NCBI RefSeq assembly: GCF_036370855.1
Contig: NC_088103.1
Span: 10,541,404-10,605,403 of the forward strand
DNA from: Dromaius novaehollandiae
Lineage: Eukaryota; Chordata; Aves; Casuariiformes; Dromaiidae
DNA: 64,000 nucleotides
Direction of reading: 5' to 3'
Under the pieces are notes generated by a model. The model worked only from the letters and a program-made list of their open reading frames with translations, did not search any database and was not told the origin of the DNA. Of the stretch, positions 14,801-26,200 are shown piece after piece (positions within the stretch are counted from its first letter, which is position 1; the number at the start of each line of letters is the position of its first letter). The position numbers and the translations under genes were made by a program.

Positions 14801-17800
14801 AACCACTACATCCGCTTCAGAAAAAGCTAATAGATATTTCACATCAGAAGACAATTTGTGGTTTTACAGGAGGACGTTTTTAATTCAATAGGGAGCCCTG
14901 CCTTGAAGAGCTGTTTAAACAACCATCTTACTTGATAGCTACAGTTATGACATAACTAGAGCAGAAAAACAGTAAGTGTATTACCTTAGAGAGATAATAC
15001 TGTGACAAGGTAGCAGCATTGAGTGCCCATTCCACTGGGTAGTAGCCACTATACTCAAGCTGTCGTTTAAGAGTGGTATGGCAATACTGAGCAGCCTTCT
15101 CGATCATCTCCAGGTGTTGGTAGACTTGTGCCAGATAATACAAAGTGTGGGTATAGGCTTTTTCAAATCTAGAAAAACAACAATCTCTTTAGTTTTTTGG
15201 GTTTTTTTTTAATATTCCCTCAACAGCATACCTAGGGGTTTTTTGGACTGATATGCACCCACCTTTTTGATCTTTCTTGGTCTGTGAGTTTTTCTTCTTC
15301 TGCCATGAAATGTTCACTGGGATCCAAGGGAGGATTTCCATCCTACAAGAGATTATCAGAAATATTCAGTAAGGTACATTGCTTTAATTTTCTGAGATAG
15401 TGCTCCCTCTTCTGGCTGCAGACCATGTATCATTTTTCAATCCTAAATTCTTCAAAGCTTCACATAATACATCTATAGCCATCTGAATGTCACACCTCTG
15501 GAGCAATTCCACAAAACCACAAAAAGAAAAACCGCATCAGTTGCACATGGAATTATAAGGTTTTTCAGCTTGTAGAAGACTCCTGCTAATGCACTTTTAA
15601 AGTAGCGCATGCTATTTGCACAAGAGCTACTCACTTCAGATTCTACAGGACTATAATCAGGTGTCCTTAGCTTGGACAATAATGTGACAGTTTTGCATTA
15701 TGTTTTTTTGAAGCACTGGTTTAACACAAAGCACATCTTCAAGTGTGAAATACGCGTTTGCTCAGTCGCTCTAGTCGGTATAATACTGAAGGAAGTACTG
15801 CCAACAACATTAAGTGCAGAGCGAGCTCAGCAGACAGGCTGTAAAGGCCACTCTTGCCAAAGTGAAATGCCACTGTTAAATGACTCCGTTTATTCACAGG
15901 CTGGTGAGATCACTGTCTCATCCATATATCTGGGTAAACATGTAATGCCTTTGCAGGAGGAAACTTGCTGTCTCTTGATATAAGGTATGACCCACAGGCA
16001 AGCTGTTAATGATGCAAACTATTTCATTCAGAAGGACTTTTTTGTTTTTTAAACCAGGAGAATCTTGATACAGATGTTTCTATTGATATGCACCAAATAA
16101 TTGTTTTCTTCATATAAGAAGAGCTGAAAGTAAGACATAGCTGCACACATTGGAAGTAACTCTGAATTCAAACTTATTTTTGGTCACTCTACGACAAGTT
16201 TCTGGGATAAACCCAGAACAGCAATAACTATACATCTTTCAGTAATGCTCTGCTCAACCTTGCCTTAAAACAACTACCAATAAAAAAGAGTTAGTCAGCA
16301 CAATTGGAGAGTCCAGTAGATTAACACCGCTTATGGCAAAGTTTTATTTGTCTGTGCTTATCTGATTTCCTTTGTAATGGTGCCTAACTTCAGACACCAA
16401 TTCCAAAACACCTTAACTAAAGCTGTCTTCCTAAGGTGGCTTTTTTGCCTTACACAATGCATCCTGAAGAATGTCTAACACGTCTGTTAGCAACACAGCC
16501 CAGCTGAGTGTGCTACTTTGCTTGCTACTTCAAGTGTGCAGGCTCATTGCTGGATCATAAAGAAAAAAACTTCAGTAGATAATAGCTTCTATACGGGTAT
16601 TTAATTCTCTTATTTCCATCTACTGACCTCAGAACACATTACAAGAGACACCTGGAATCATTATCTGCATGTAAAAAACTAGTGAACCTGGGCACAGGCT
16701 GATTTGGCCAAAACATCTCAGAAGCTTACGGAAACACAGAAAAACCAGATCTCTAGATGCTTAGAATATGTCCTTTACTCTACTATCCTCTTTCCAATGT
16801 AAAAGCATTAAGAGATCACAAACAAAACAAAAAACAAAGAAAACCCAGCTCCCAAAACTCTATGAGTCTGAAGAACTATGAATCAAGATAAGATTTATAT
16901 AAAACATGACTGGCATATTCAAGTTGTTCTTTACACTTTAGGTAAGAACAGGAATACAAATTGAATGCAAGTCTGTCTACTGGTATTTCTTTCCTAAACC
17001 AAGAGATAATCAGGCAACAAACAAAAAGCAGCCCAGAGAAATAGTTCTCGTAAGATGAGGGGGACAGGAGTGGGGACAGAAGCAGGGGCAGAGAATGCAT
17101 TCACTTGAAAAGGAAGTAGAGATGTTCTTTATTTGTTCTTGTAAGAAATCCTGAGGGGCACACCTTTGGTTTTAACAGCAATATTTTGTTCATATTAAAC
17201 TGAGTCTGAAACAGATGTGATAAATTAATGTGACAGTGGGTAACCTAAACATACCAGAGAGGTGTCAATTTTTACACCATCTTTTAAACTTTGAGTTTTA
17301 TTGTTTATGCCTCATTAGTTTTCAAGACTTGACTTCATAATCCCCCATCTTGTCTTCTGTAGAGCTACAAAGGCTTATTTCCTCAGGCCTTCCAACAGGA
17401 TGTGCAGTATACCCTGACAAGGCTATGGGTGATATTCCTGACATCACTAAAGAAAAACAACTGGTATGAGAGACTGTAAGCAAGACCTTTTTCTCCTTCT
17501 TTTATCTACAGATCTGTCCTCTGATGTCAAGCGTTATGCCTTTAACCAACCTGAGGAAGAGCTCTGCAACTCCCCTCTTACAAGTAGACTTCCATTGGCC
17601 CAAACTCCTGCTCATAAGAGTCCATCACTCACAGATTTTCACTGTACTGTATCAAACAGCTTTCCTAACACCAAGATGTCATCACAGTAACTAATTGTTT
17701 CCAGAAAGGAATTACAGATGTGAACTCAAAGCATTCAGGAGCAGAAAGCAAAAGGATCTTTTAATTCCTCCCAAAATAATTTTTTCTTGCAAGATCCTTG

Positions 17801-17822
17801 GTTTTGCTCCACATGCTTTAGG

Positions 17823-17863
<41 letters not shown>

Positions 17864-20800
17864 CCACCCAACTTGTAAGCCAGCTAGAGCCAGTAAGTAA
17901 ACAATTAAAGCTGCTGCCAGGAAAACGTCTCTGTTATTAACAGTTTACCGGAGGTTCCCAGACAGCAATGCTTCCTGATAGCCTAAAAATAGAGAATGTT
18001 AAGAAACATACATTCATATTTGTATAGTTTGTGAATGATATATGTTGACACGGTTGTACAAACGCTAACCAAGTTCCAACACACTCACAAGGAACTCTGT
18101 CTTTACAAGCCATAAAGCATCTAGACAAGCCATTTCCCGTCCTCCCCCCCCCCCTTTTTTTTTTAATTCTTTGCAGATGATGCTAATTAAGCTGGGAACT
18201 TGAATTTTTCAATGATGATGCACATATTTGCATATATATCATCCCAGACTTCAAATGAATGTTAAATTAACCTCTTAAACAGCCTTCTCAGACTGATTCT
18301 TTCAGCTTTCCTCAGTTCAGTCTTTTCAGGGAAACATGACAGAAGCACAATAAAGTTACCACAAAAACAGCCTTTTGCCATAGTTCCTATAAAAATACAA
18401 CCTTTAGATACAACTAGGTTTGACTACATAATGCCCTGATATACAAGTGATAAATAAATAGAAGTGATAAAAATGCAACAAGTGATCTGAAATGGGATTA
18501 TGATAATCACGTGCATATACTCTAACCAGGCAGCAAAGCCCCAGGAGAAGTATTTGCTAGCCATTACTTAACACCACATACAGATAACTCTACCGAAAAT
18601 TAACTGTTTCAGCTAAATTGAAAGTTGAAATGTGAAGTATTTGATGGCATTATTTAATCTACTGAAATATTAAGGTAATATCAGTTCAATTTCACAATGA
18701 CTGGAGCAAGAGCCAGAATCTTTTAGTGGTGGTAGAGAACCCAACAGTATAAACCTGCTTAGCTGGGTATAAGAAGCAAAGATCCAGAACTAAAGAGAAC
18801 GTCTGTAGAGAGATGTAGCATCTTTAGTTAGATCAACTGATGAAGAAAGTGGAAAATAAAGAGAGAAGCTTCTCAGCACAAGTGTTTTTTCCAGATCCAT
18901 TGGTTTCTTTGATAGTGTTAGGCTGTCATGGCTACAGAAATAGCACTGCAGCAGGAACTAACTGATGAGGACCGACCCACTCTAAAACTTCCTCGAGAAC
19001 AACCTGTGCTCTAAGCTAAGTTCATGTAAATTCTGAACTGTAATTTCAAGGAACCAGGTTCTGTCCAACCTCTATGGCTGTCCTAAAACACAGAATACAG
19101 CTCCTTTCTCTAAGGACACACATTTTTAGTTCATTCAGGAACTGTCCCTGAGGCAAGCCAGTGTAGGAACAGCTTTGCAAAGTGCGTAACAATAGCAAAA
19201 GGGAGTCTTTGTTAATACACGGCAGAACCAACAGCACGAAAGGTTGTTTAAAATGCATGAGGGGTTTGGTTGTTTGTAAAACTGTCTTTTTGAAATGGAA
19301 CTGAACCATTTTGCCTCTCATGCAACACCGTGCAGTCAGAGCGAACCCATGGCAAACACTATACAGTTTTATTTCCATTTCTTGCTGAAAGCAATGGTTT
19401 GATGCTTTACTACATTTCCAAGATAAGGTTAAGAACAGTCTAAATTAAAAGCCAAATGCTACCTGGCTTTAGTTTTGGGTTAGCAACTCAAAGAGCTTTC
19501 AACTGTTATTTTTTGAGCAAAATTATTTTCTGAATAAATCCATTCTGAAATGAGCAAGCACTGCTTCCTCCTGTGCTAGCAGTACTTCCCGCATCAGTTT
19601 TCAAAAGTAACATAGCCACCAGTACAAAGCTCAGAAATTCAAGTTTCACTGAGATGTTTTTCAAAGATTACTAAAACTGTGTCACACGAAACATCTCCCA
19701 AAAGAGGAAAGCTTGAAAATAACATCTGTGTGAAATTAGTCTTCAGGGCAAGCAATAACTTTCTTTGTTCGAGCGAACTCAGCATAATTCCAGTCACTGG
19801 ATACTGCTGTAAAACAAAAACCAAGAGTGTCATTTTTGTACGTAAAGTCAGACCTGCCAAAATATTAATCAACACAGTACCTCTTTCATGTATTGATTAT
19901 ACAAGGCTTCTGCAGATTCCAAGTATGTTTGAGCAGTTTTGATTTCATCCCTTTCAGACCACAGGATACCCAGATTGTTCTAAACAAAAAAAAAAAAAGG
20001 GGGGGGGGGGCGGAATAAAATATTTTCCTGTTATGTTCAACTTACCTTCACATACTTTCTCCAAACAACTTATCAGTCTTCATCCTGCTACACATTATTC
20101 TAATACAATGCAGTTAGAAGAGCAAAATCTGACTCATCCATTTTATCTCAAGTTGCTTTAAGAGGAGGGTTCTCAAACACAGGTAAATTCATATATAAGT
20201 CACCTCACTTAAACTGTGATCTTTTGTGTTTACTCTGCTAAACAAAGACCTGTGTGTTCAAATAAGGAGCTTTTCCCATGTAGTTCTGCATCTGATTCAT
20301 GCAACGTTTAAATCATAAGCAGTATCATAAGAAGAGCCAAGAAATTAGAAAATTGTCAATGTGACTTTGTAGGGAAAAAAAAAAACAACAGGAAAAGATA
20401 AGCCAGGAATGAACACTTATATATCTTCAATAATGAGAAGAGATGAAACTGTTAAATGCAAAAGCTAAGGACTAATGCCTCTAAATTTAAAATGCAGAAC
20501 ATGGTAACATGTCATATACCTGTGAACCCACCTTTTACAAAAAGCTCTAACTTTTTTTAATAAAATGAAGGTGTCAATAACAATCCAAGTCTCACCTGCT
20601 AGAGCAGGTCCTAGACAGGGTTGTTACAAAATGCAACAGGACTTAAAAAAAAGCCACAAACAACCAACTTCAAAAACACTAGAATGCATAGCCAGGCCAA
20701 TGCCACCTCCCCCAAAATTTCATTTATTTTATTATTTTAAAAAGAAAGCACCATGTAGCATGATGTTTATGAGCAGCAGTAGTTTGTCCATGGCTGAGCG

Positions 20801-22597
20801 TGAAACTAAACTCCATTAGACAAGAACTGTCATATACAACATTGTGCAGAACAGAGATTAGGAGTAGGGCCACAGAAACAGGCCAGCAGGAAAAAACAAT
20901 GCTGCTTCTTTGAAAATAGAAGTCAGGGCAGTGAAAACATGCTCTATAGCACCTAGGATGTGCTCATAGAGAAGTACAGCCAAAGCTGACAATTACTGCT
21001 CAGAGTATTAAAAAGTTTTTTAATTAAGTACTCAAGACTTGTTACAGGCCTTGAGATGGAAAATTGAGAGCACACTGTTTTATCACCATTTTTCTCAGCT
21101 ACATGTCTTGTATTAAGTCCCAGGTGATAGTAGATCTTTCTGCTGTTGGACCACAGCGCTTTTAATACACAGCACCAGAGTCCTTATCCTGCTGCTTCCA
21201 GAAAGCTTCAAGACAGGAAAATCCATGCAGAGGACAGCACTTGTCCAACAGAGGAAAGCACCACTTTTATCATACCAGTTCAGGAGTGCAGTGGAATCCC
21301 TCGCCCTTGGCCACGAAAGCAACAACTCCCAAACAACGTATCGTGACCCTTTTAAACACTGGAAAGGCATCATGTTATTTTGACTAGCTTCCTAAGTAAT
21401 GCTGAATCTTTAGACATAGTGGGTTCGTTCTAGTAATAGATTTGTAGCAGAGTACCCAAACTGTCACTCTGAAGGCGAGTGAGCAGACATAACCTCATCA
21501 ATTCCAGACAGCTCATTTAATTTAAGCTGCGTAAGACAAATGACTTTTTAACTAAAAGGAGTCTCTCCAGAAGAACACACAATTCCTGGACAGTTCTGCA
21601 ATGTGTGACAAAGAAGTAATATCTAGCCTTTTCTTATTAGATGGGCCAATTCTGACAGACACCTAAATAACGCCTCTATTTAAGTTAGTCTTGAGATATA
21701 CATATAAGCTGTAACCCAGCTGCCACGAGGAAGGGACTGATGAAAGGCCCAACCCTTCCGTGAATCTTCATATACCAAGTAATAATTCCGTGACAGCATT
21801 ACTTTCCTCAGTACAGAGAGATAAACATTACTTCTAACACCACAAATCTACCTTTATCCATCAGGAATAAACATAACAGACTGTGAGCAAATGAGTCAGT
21901 CCGTTCAGAACAAGTGCACCTTTTCAGGACACTACATAAATAAAATATATTTAACTATGACACACACTGCAGTCAACAGTTCAAGAAGTTCCCCACACGT
22001 ACACAGGCCCCCCCAGCCCCCCAGTGCAGGCCCCTAGACCCCCCCCATCCTCCCCCCCCCACAGCCCCCAGAACCCCCCCCCCACAGACCCCCTCCGACC
22101 CCACACACAGCTCCCACAGATGCCCCCCCCCACAGCCCCCCAACCCCCCCGACCCATAGCCCCTCAGGACTCCCCCCACAACCTCCCAGGTCCCACAGAT
22201 ACCCCTAACAGCACCCCGACCCCCCCTCCCCACAGCTCCCCCAGCGCACCTGGGCCTGTATGTAGAGGGAGACGCAGTCGCGGGAGAGGCGGTGCGGCTC
22301 GAGCAGCCGCGTGCAGCGCAGCAGGTGCTCCTCGCCGGCCGACAGCTCCTCCGTGTCGGTGTGGTTGACGCCCAGCTCGTACTCCAGCACGGCGCGCCGC
22401 ACGGCCCGCAGCCCCGCCTCGCCGCCCTCCTCGGCGGCGCTCAGCTGCTGCTTCACCTCCTCGAGCAGCGCCCGCGCCGCGTACTTGGAGCGGTACGGCT
22501 CCGTCTCCGGGTCCTTGCGCGACTCCACGGCCGACAGCGTCCGCGCGCTGCGGAACTTCTCGCACACCGCCGCCCACCCGCCGCCCGCCGCCGCCAT
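9921..22597 (-). CDS. KIFBP: KIFBP, kinesin family binding protein (7 exons, 594 aa)
   Basis: KIFBP (KIAA1279/KBP) is a TPR-rich cytoplasmic protein. It binds the motor domains of a subset of kinesins (KIF1A/1B, KIF15, KIF18A and others) and blocks their microtubule attachment; human loss causes Goldberg-Shprintzen syndrome. Coding exons, in transcript order: 22250-22597, 19881-19979, 15263-15342, 14985-15168, 13746-13830, 11487-11596, 9921-10799. All introns are GT-AG and the phases join without a break. Recognisable blocks include VNHTDTEELSAGEEHLLRC (exon 1), NNLGILWSERDE (exon 2), RFEKAYTHTLYYLAQVYQHL (exons 3-4), CFMESRHCLAAANVIF (exon 5), AEIARCWIKYCLNLLQ (exon 6), and VDGYVTDHIE and KMHKRRI (exon 7). 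The protein is shorter than human (621 aa), mainly because the acidic linker in exon 1 is reduced. I chose the ATG at 22595-22597, which lies 12 residues before CEKF as expected for the family. An in-frame ATG 19 codons upstream (22654) is possible but adds a Gly/Arg-rich leader not seen in mammals. Confidence 0.97.
11826..11855. repeat. Poly-A tract (30 A) in KIFBP intron 6
   Basis: A pure run of 30 A on the plus strand (poly-U in the KIFBP pre-mRNA) lies between exons 5 and 6. No flanking SINE body or target-site duplication was recognised, so it is best treated as a mononucleotide microsatellite. Confidence 0.9.
17828..17862. repeat. Poly-A tract (35 A) in KIFBP intron 2
   Basis: A pure run of 35 A on the plus strand inside the 4.5-kb intron between exons 2 and 3. 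No transposon body is visible beside it. Confidence 0.9.
19980..20010 (-). repeat. A13-G12 tract forming the KIFBP exon 2 acceptor pyrimidine tract
   Basis: On the plus strand, 13 A (19986-19998) are followed directly by 12 G (19999-20010). Read on the gene strand this is C12 then T13, then GTTTAG and exon 2 (high end 19979). It is an exceptionally long uninterrupted polypyrimidine tract made of two unstable homopolymers. Confidence 0.9.
22008..22240. repeat. C-rich (G-rich on the gene strand) degenerate tandem tract at start of KIFBP intron 1
   Basis: About 230 bp are composed mostly of C runs spaced by short CA/GA units (CCCCCACAGACC-like), beginning about 10 bp inside the intron from the exon 1 donor. 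The KIFBP pre-mRNA therefore carries many runs of three or more G, which could fold as G-quadruplex. The long minus-strand Gly-rich open frame here is a composition shadow and not a gene. Confidence 0.85.
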
Positions 22598-22830
22598 CTT
22601 CCCTCCGCCGCCGCCGGCCCTCACGCGCCCCGCCGCGTGACGCCCTCCAGCCAATCACGCCGCCGCGCGCAGGCGGCGCCCCGCCCCCCCGCAGCGCGCG
22701 CGGCCCCGCGTGGGAAGGGGGGGGCGCGCGCCCGCCCCGCGGCCCTGCGGTTCGCACGAGTTCTGCAGTTTTGCCCCCCCGCCCCGGGCAGACAGCCCGG
22801 GGGAGCTGCCATGAAGGCGCGCAAGACAGC
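22250..22830 (-). promoter_or_regulatory. KIFBP: CpG-island promoter of KIFBP
   Basis: Very GC-rich, CpG-dense sequence covers exon 1 and about 230 bp upstream of the KIFBP start. No TATA box was seen, typical of a housekeeping promoter. An exact YY1-type motif (AAGATGGCGGC on the gene strand, 22590-22600) overlaps the initiator ATG, an arrangement common in TATA-less promoters. The TSS is inferred to lie around 22.62-22.75 kb. Confidence 0.75.
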
Positions 22831-23230
22831 AGCCGCCGGGCACGGGCACTACAGCTCCCTGTGCCAGCCCCAGTGCCAGAGCTCTCTTCCTAGAAACGGT
22901 TTTGAGAGACTTCGCCTCAACGCTTCTCTCCAAAGGGACGTTCCAGAACCACGTTTCTTACAGAAAGGCTACTGAAAGAGCATCGTGTAAGGAGTGTTCG
23001 CTCTCGTTACAGCATTATTCTCCCTCAGCGCTAAGTTTCCAGCGCAATGCTCACCTCCGCGATGTACCTGCCATGTGGTTTAAGAGGGCAAAAGACAGCA
23101 GCAGCTATTCCACCTTGCAAAAAGGAAAAAAAAAACTTCCAAAAAATGACTTTTCCCTCATTTCAGCAAATGAATGATTACTAGCCATCCTCAAAGAAAG
23201 GCTGCTTTATCAAGGAACAAAGACAAAGAA
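22831..23230. other. Short spacer between the DDX21 3' end and the KIFBP promoter
   Basis: About 400 bp without a recognisable gene separate the KIFBP CpG island from the probable DDX21 poly(A) site. A plus-strand frame entering from 22.8 kb shows no conserved motif and is not called. Confidence 0.5.
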
Positions 23231-23294
23231 GAATGTCCAATAGGTTTTTACTTTTTGATAAAAAACCGGCTCAGTCCCATAGCTATGTCAGATG
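23225..23294 (-). other. DDX21: DDX21 3' UTR with variant poly(A) signal
   Basis: No AATAAA follows the DDX21 stop (23295-23297) within the next few hundred bases of the gene strand. The nearest plausible hexamer is the variant AGTAAA (TTTACT on plus, 23247-23252), giving a very short 3' UTR of about 60-70 nt. The DDX21 3' end is therefore uncertain. Confidence 0.35.
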
Positions 23295-26200
23295 TTAATG
23301 AAATGATCTGTTAAAATTCTGTCCCTGGTTTCCGTTCTTAAATCTGTTGTTCCTCCTGAAGCCGCTGTCCCCTTGTCTGCCATTTCCAAACCTGGAGAAT
23401 CCTTGGCCTGCCTCGTGCGGGTACTCTTCCAGCTCAGGCAATTCCTTCGCTACAGACAGTTGCCAGCGTCTGGTGTTCTGCCACTGTTCCTGAAACACGA
23501 GCAATATAACAGACCCATGAGCGGACAGGTGCTAATGTGCAGCTGTGCCCAAGCTACCCTACGCTGTTAAAGGCAAAGGCACTTCCAGACAAATCCCACC
23601 CTCGCCAAAATAGCTCAGCAGATCCCTCAGGGAGGCCAGTATCAATCAATCTTCAAAAAACCTCAGTTTGCAGGCCTGTGACAAAGGCTGGATAATCAAA
23701 GGGACAAGATGGAGTAAAGACCACAGAGAATTGGCTAACTGCAGCTATTGTCAAATCCACTAGGCAAGGTCAAAACCCAGCGAGGCCAAACCATGTAGGA
23801 TTTTCTTTAAGGAAAAAATCAGGTAATAGGAGGAGAACTAAAAGCACGAAGCCGGGCAGGACAGGTATTTCGTAAACACTCCGCTGGTATTTCTATTCAG
23901 TCTCCTCATAAAATCACAAACCTTATCTTCCTAAACTAGCCTGTGACAATGTAATCACCATATATTCAATTAACAGATCACCCCCCAAAAGTTCCAAAAG
24001 CAAATTCTGACATACCTGTATGTGACTCAGTTCATCAACAGGGATATCGAAGCACACACCCTATACATAAAAAGGACAAGCATTTGTTTTCCAAAAATAT
24101 ACCTAATAACAGAGACACAAAACCAAGACTCCAGACAGGCAGCACTGAAACACTGCTCATAAATGCTAGGGATAGAAACCAGAAGCAGCAGAATGCATGC
24201 TCTTTGGGGGAAGCTTCTCACAAGCTGCAGAAAGAGCAGTTAAAACTCTAAAGCTCATGACAAAACGCAGACCCAGATGCTCTGTGCTGACAGCAGCGTT
24301 GCCTGCAGTCAGCCTGCTTGTTCAAAGGTAAGACAGGCTTCTCCAGCAGCACGTGTTCTCTGCAAGCACGTTTGCATAGGACACACGCATCAGACATGTC
24401 AAGAGCCAGGCTGACAACGCGAATATTGCACGGATCAGTCACAGCTCTACTTTACTGATGTCCTTCCAATGCAACGGTAGGTAGTGCTACCGTGAGTTTA
24501 CAATGAAAGAATAAAGGTTCCAACAACCACTTCTACTACACACATTATTCTGATGTGCATCATTTAGGAGCAATGTCTTCATTCAAGCAGATGTCTTAAT
24601 ACTCAGCTAGCTTTAACACCTTTTTGTATAGTGTAAAAATAGCAGTTGAAGGGGTGTCATGGGACACATTAGCATTTTATGTAATGGAGAAATGAGACTG
24701 AGTAGGGATGGAGTGAGACAATAACATTTCCACACTGGTACTTCAGAGCTCTCATCTCAGTCACTGCATAAAGTGACCGTGTACACGCGCAGACACAGAC
24801 AGACACATCCCTCCTTCCCCGAGGTAGTGCCATCTTACCATCTTCCCCTTGAGGAAACGGATTGCGGATACTTTAGCATCTACTTCCTCGCCAAGCTGTT
24901 CTTTTAGTGCTCGCCAGGCATAGCTCATGGTACGCATCTCTATTGAGCACTGTAACACCATCGTCACAAAGCCCTTAAAGGAGCATAAAACAGAGAAATA
25001 CATTTACAAGAGAAGACTAAACTTGGTTGAACAGTCTGTAACCCATTAACCATTGTGAACTATGTAATAATTTACAATTGTAATGCAGTACTTAATCCTA
25101 AGGAATCAGCTTCCCAGGAGTGAGGCAACTAAAAGCCTCCAAAGAAGCTGACGGTATCCATCCAGCCTAAGAATGCCAATCAATATAAAGGCCAAAAGCA
25201 TTTCTGTATTTTAGCCAGAAGCAGAGTTCAGTACATTAAGAAAGTAACAGCTGGAAAAAAAAGTAAAGTTAAACTGATATGAGGAAGGACAGTCCAATCA
25301 CCATAGTGATTCCAAAACTCTTACTACACAGAAAGGGTAGTACTCTTCCCTCACCCAGGATGTCTTTAAAGTCAGATAATCACATGCTAGGCTTACTTGA
25401 AATATGCAGAAATAAAGATGCTTCCTGGGAAGTGAACTACAACAACAGCAAGAACCAAACTATCAGCTTGTGAAATTTCATTAATTGAGGCCTCTTAGAG
25501 CAAAGTCTTCTCTCACCTACATCTTTGGAGCAATTCTTTTAACACTTATTATAAGAAAATTTACCAACTGACTTCAAGTTTCTGTTTCCTACAAAATGCC
25601 AGCATGATCTCCATTTCAGTGAAGGAGCCAGACACAGACTGGAAGTTGGAGACAACAGCTACTTGGAAACCTCAGAAGAAGATGCCATGCTTGGACTGAA
25701 CTCAAGCCATTCATTTATCCATTCTTGTGAACACAGATAAAATGTTGTTTACCGCAGTTGAGTTAAGTAAGGAGCGCTGCTGAATGGAAGACGCGCCAGA
25801 AATATGAGCTAGAGCTGCAGCCAGGGCATCAATCGCCCCTTTTTCCTCTATTAGCTCTTGAGCTGACTGTCTGAAGTAGTCTACTGCCGAAGGAGGAACG
25901 GAATCCAAAAACCTAAATGTTGAAAACAAAGGCTTGAGATCAGCATGCCAAAGGTCAGTGTGCAGTGCAATCATGTACAAGACATGACAAACATTTCAGA
26001 CAATTTTCAAGACTATTCATCTCTAAAAACCTTGGATGTAACATTACCACTCCAATTACCACTTATCTAACTCAACACTTTCAAGAATGATGAATACCCA
26101 CTTACTTTGATCATTAAGCCAGGCCTCAAAAATGTGTGCAAAACTGAGGACACACGAGACATGAGAGCTTTGATAACAACATTCAAGGGGGGGGGATCTA

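Noticed and set aside
11826-17862. Long poly-A tracts as tails of retrotransposed copies
   Set aside because: No element body or target-site duplication was recognised next to either tract.
21973-22233. Minus-strand Gly-rich frame of 86 aa
   Set aside because: It is a translation of the C-rich low-complexity intron sequence beside the KIFBP exon 1 donor.
22292-22975. Plus-strand frame of 227 aa across the KIFBP CpG island
   Set aside because: It is the antisense shadow of KIFBP exon 1 with Ala/Arg-rich GC-driven composition and no conserved motif.
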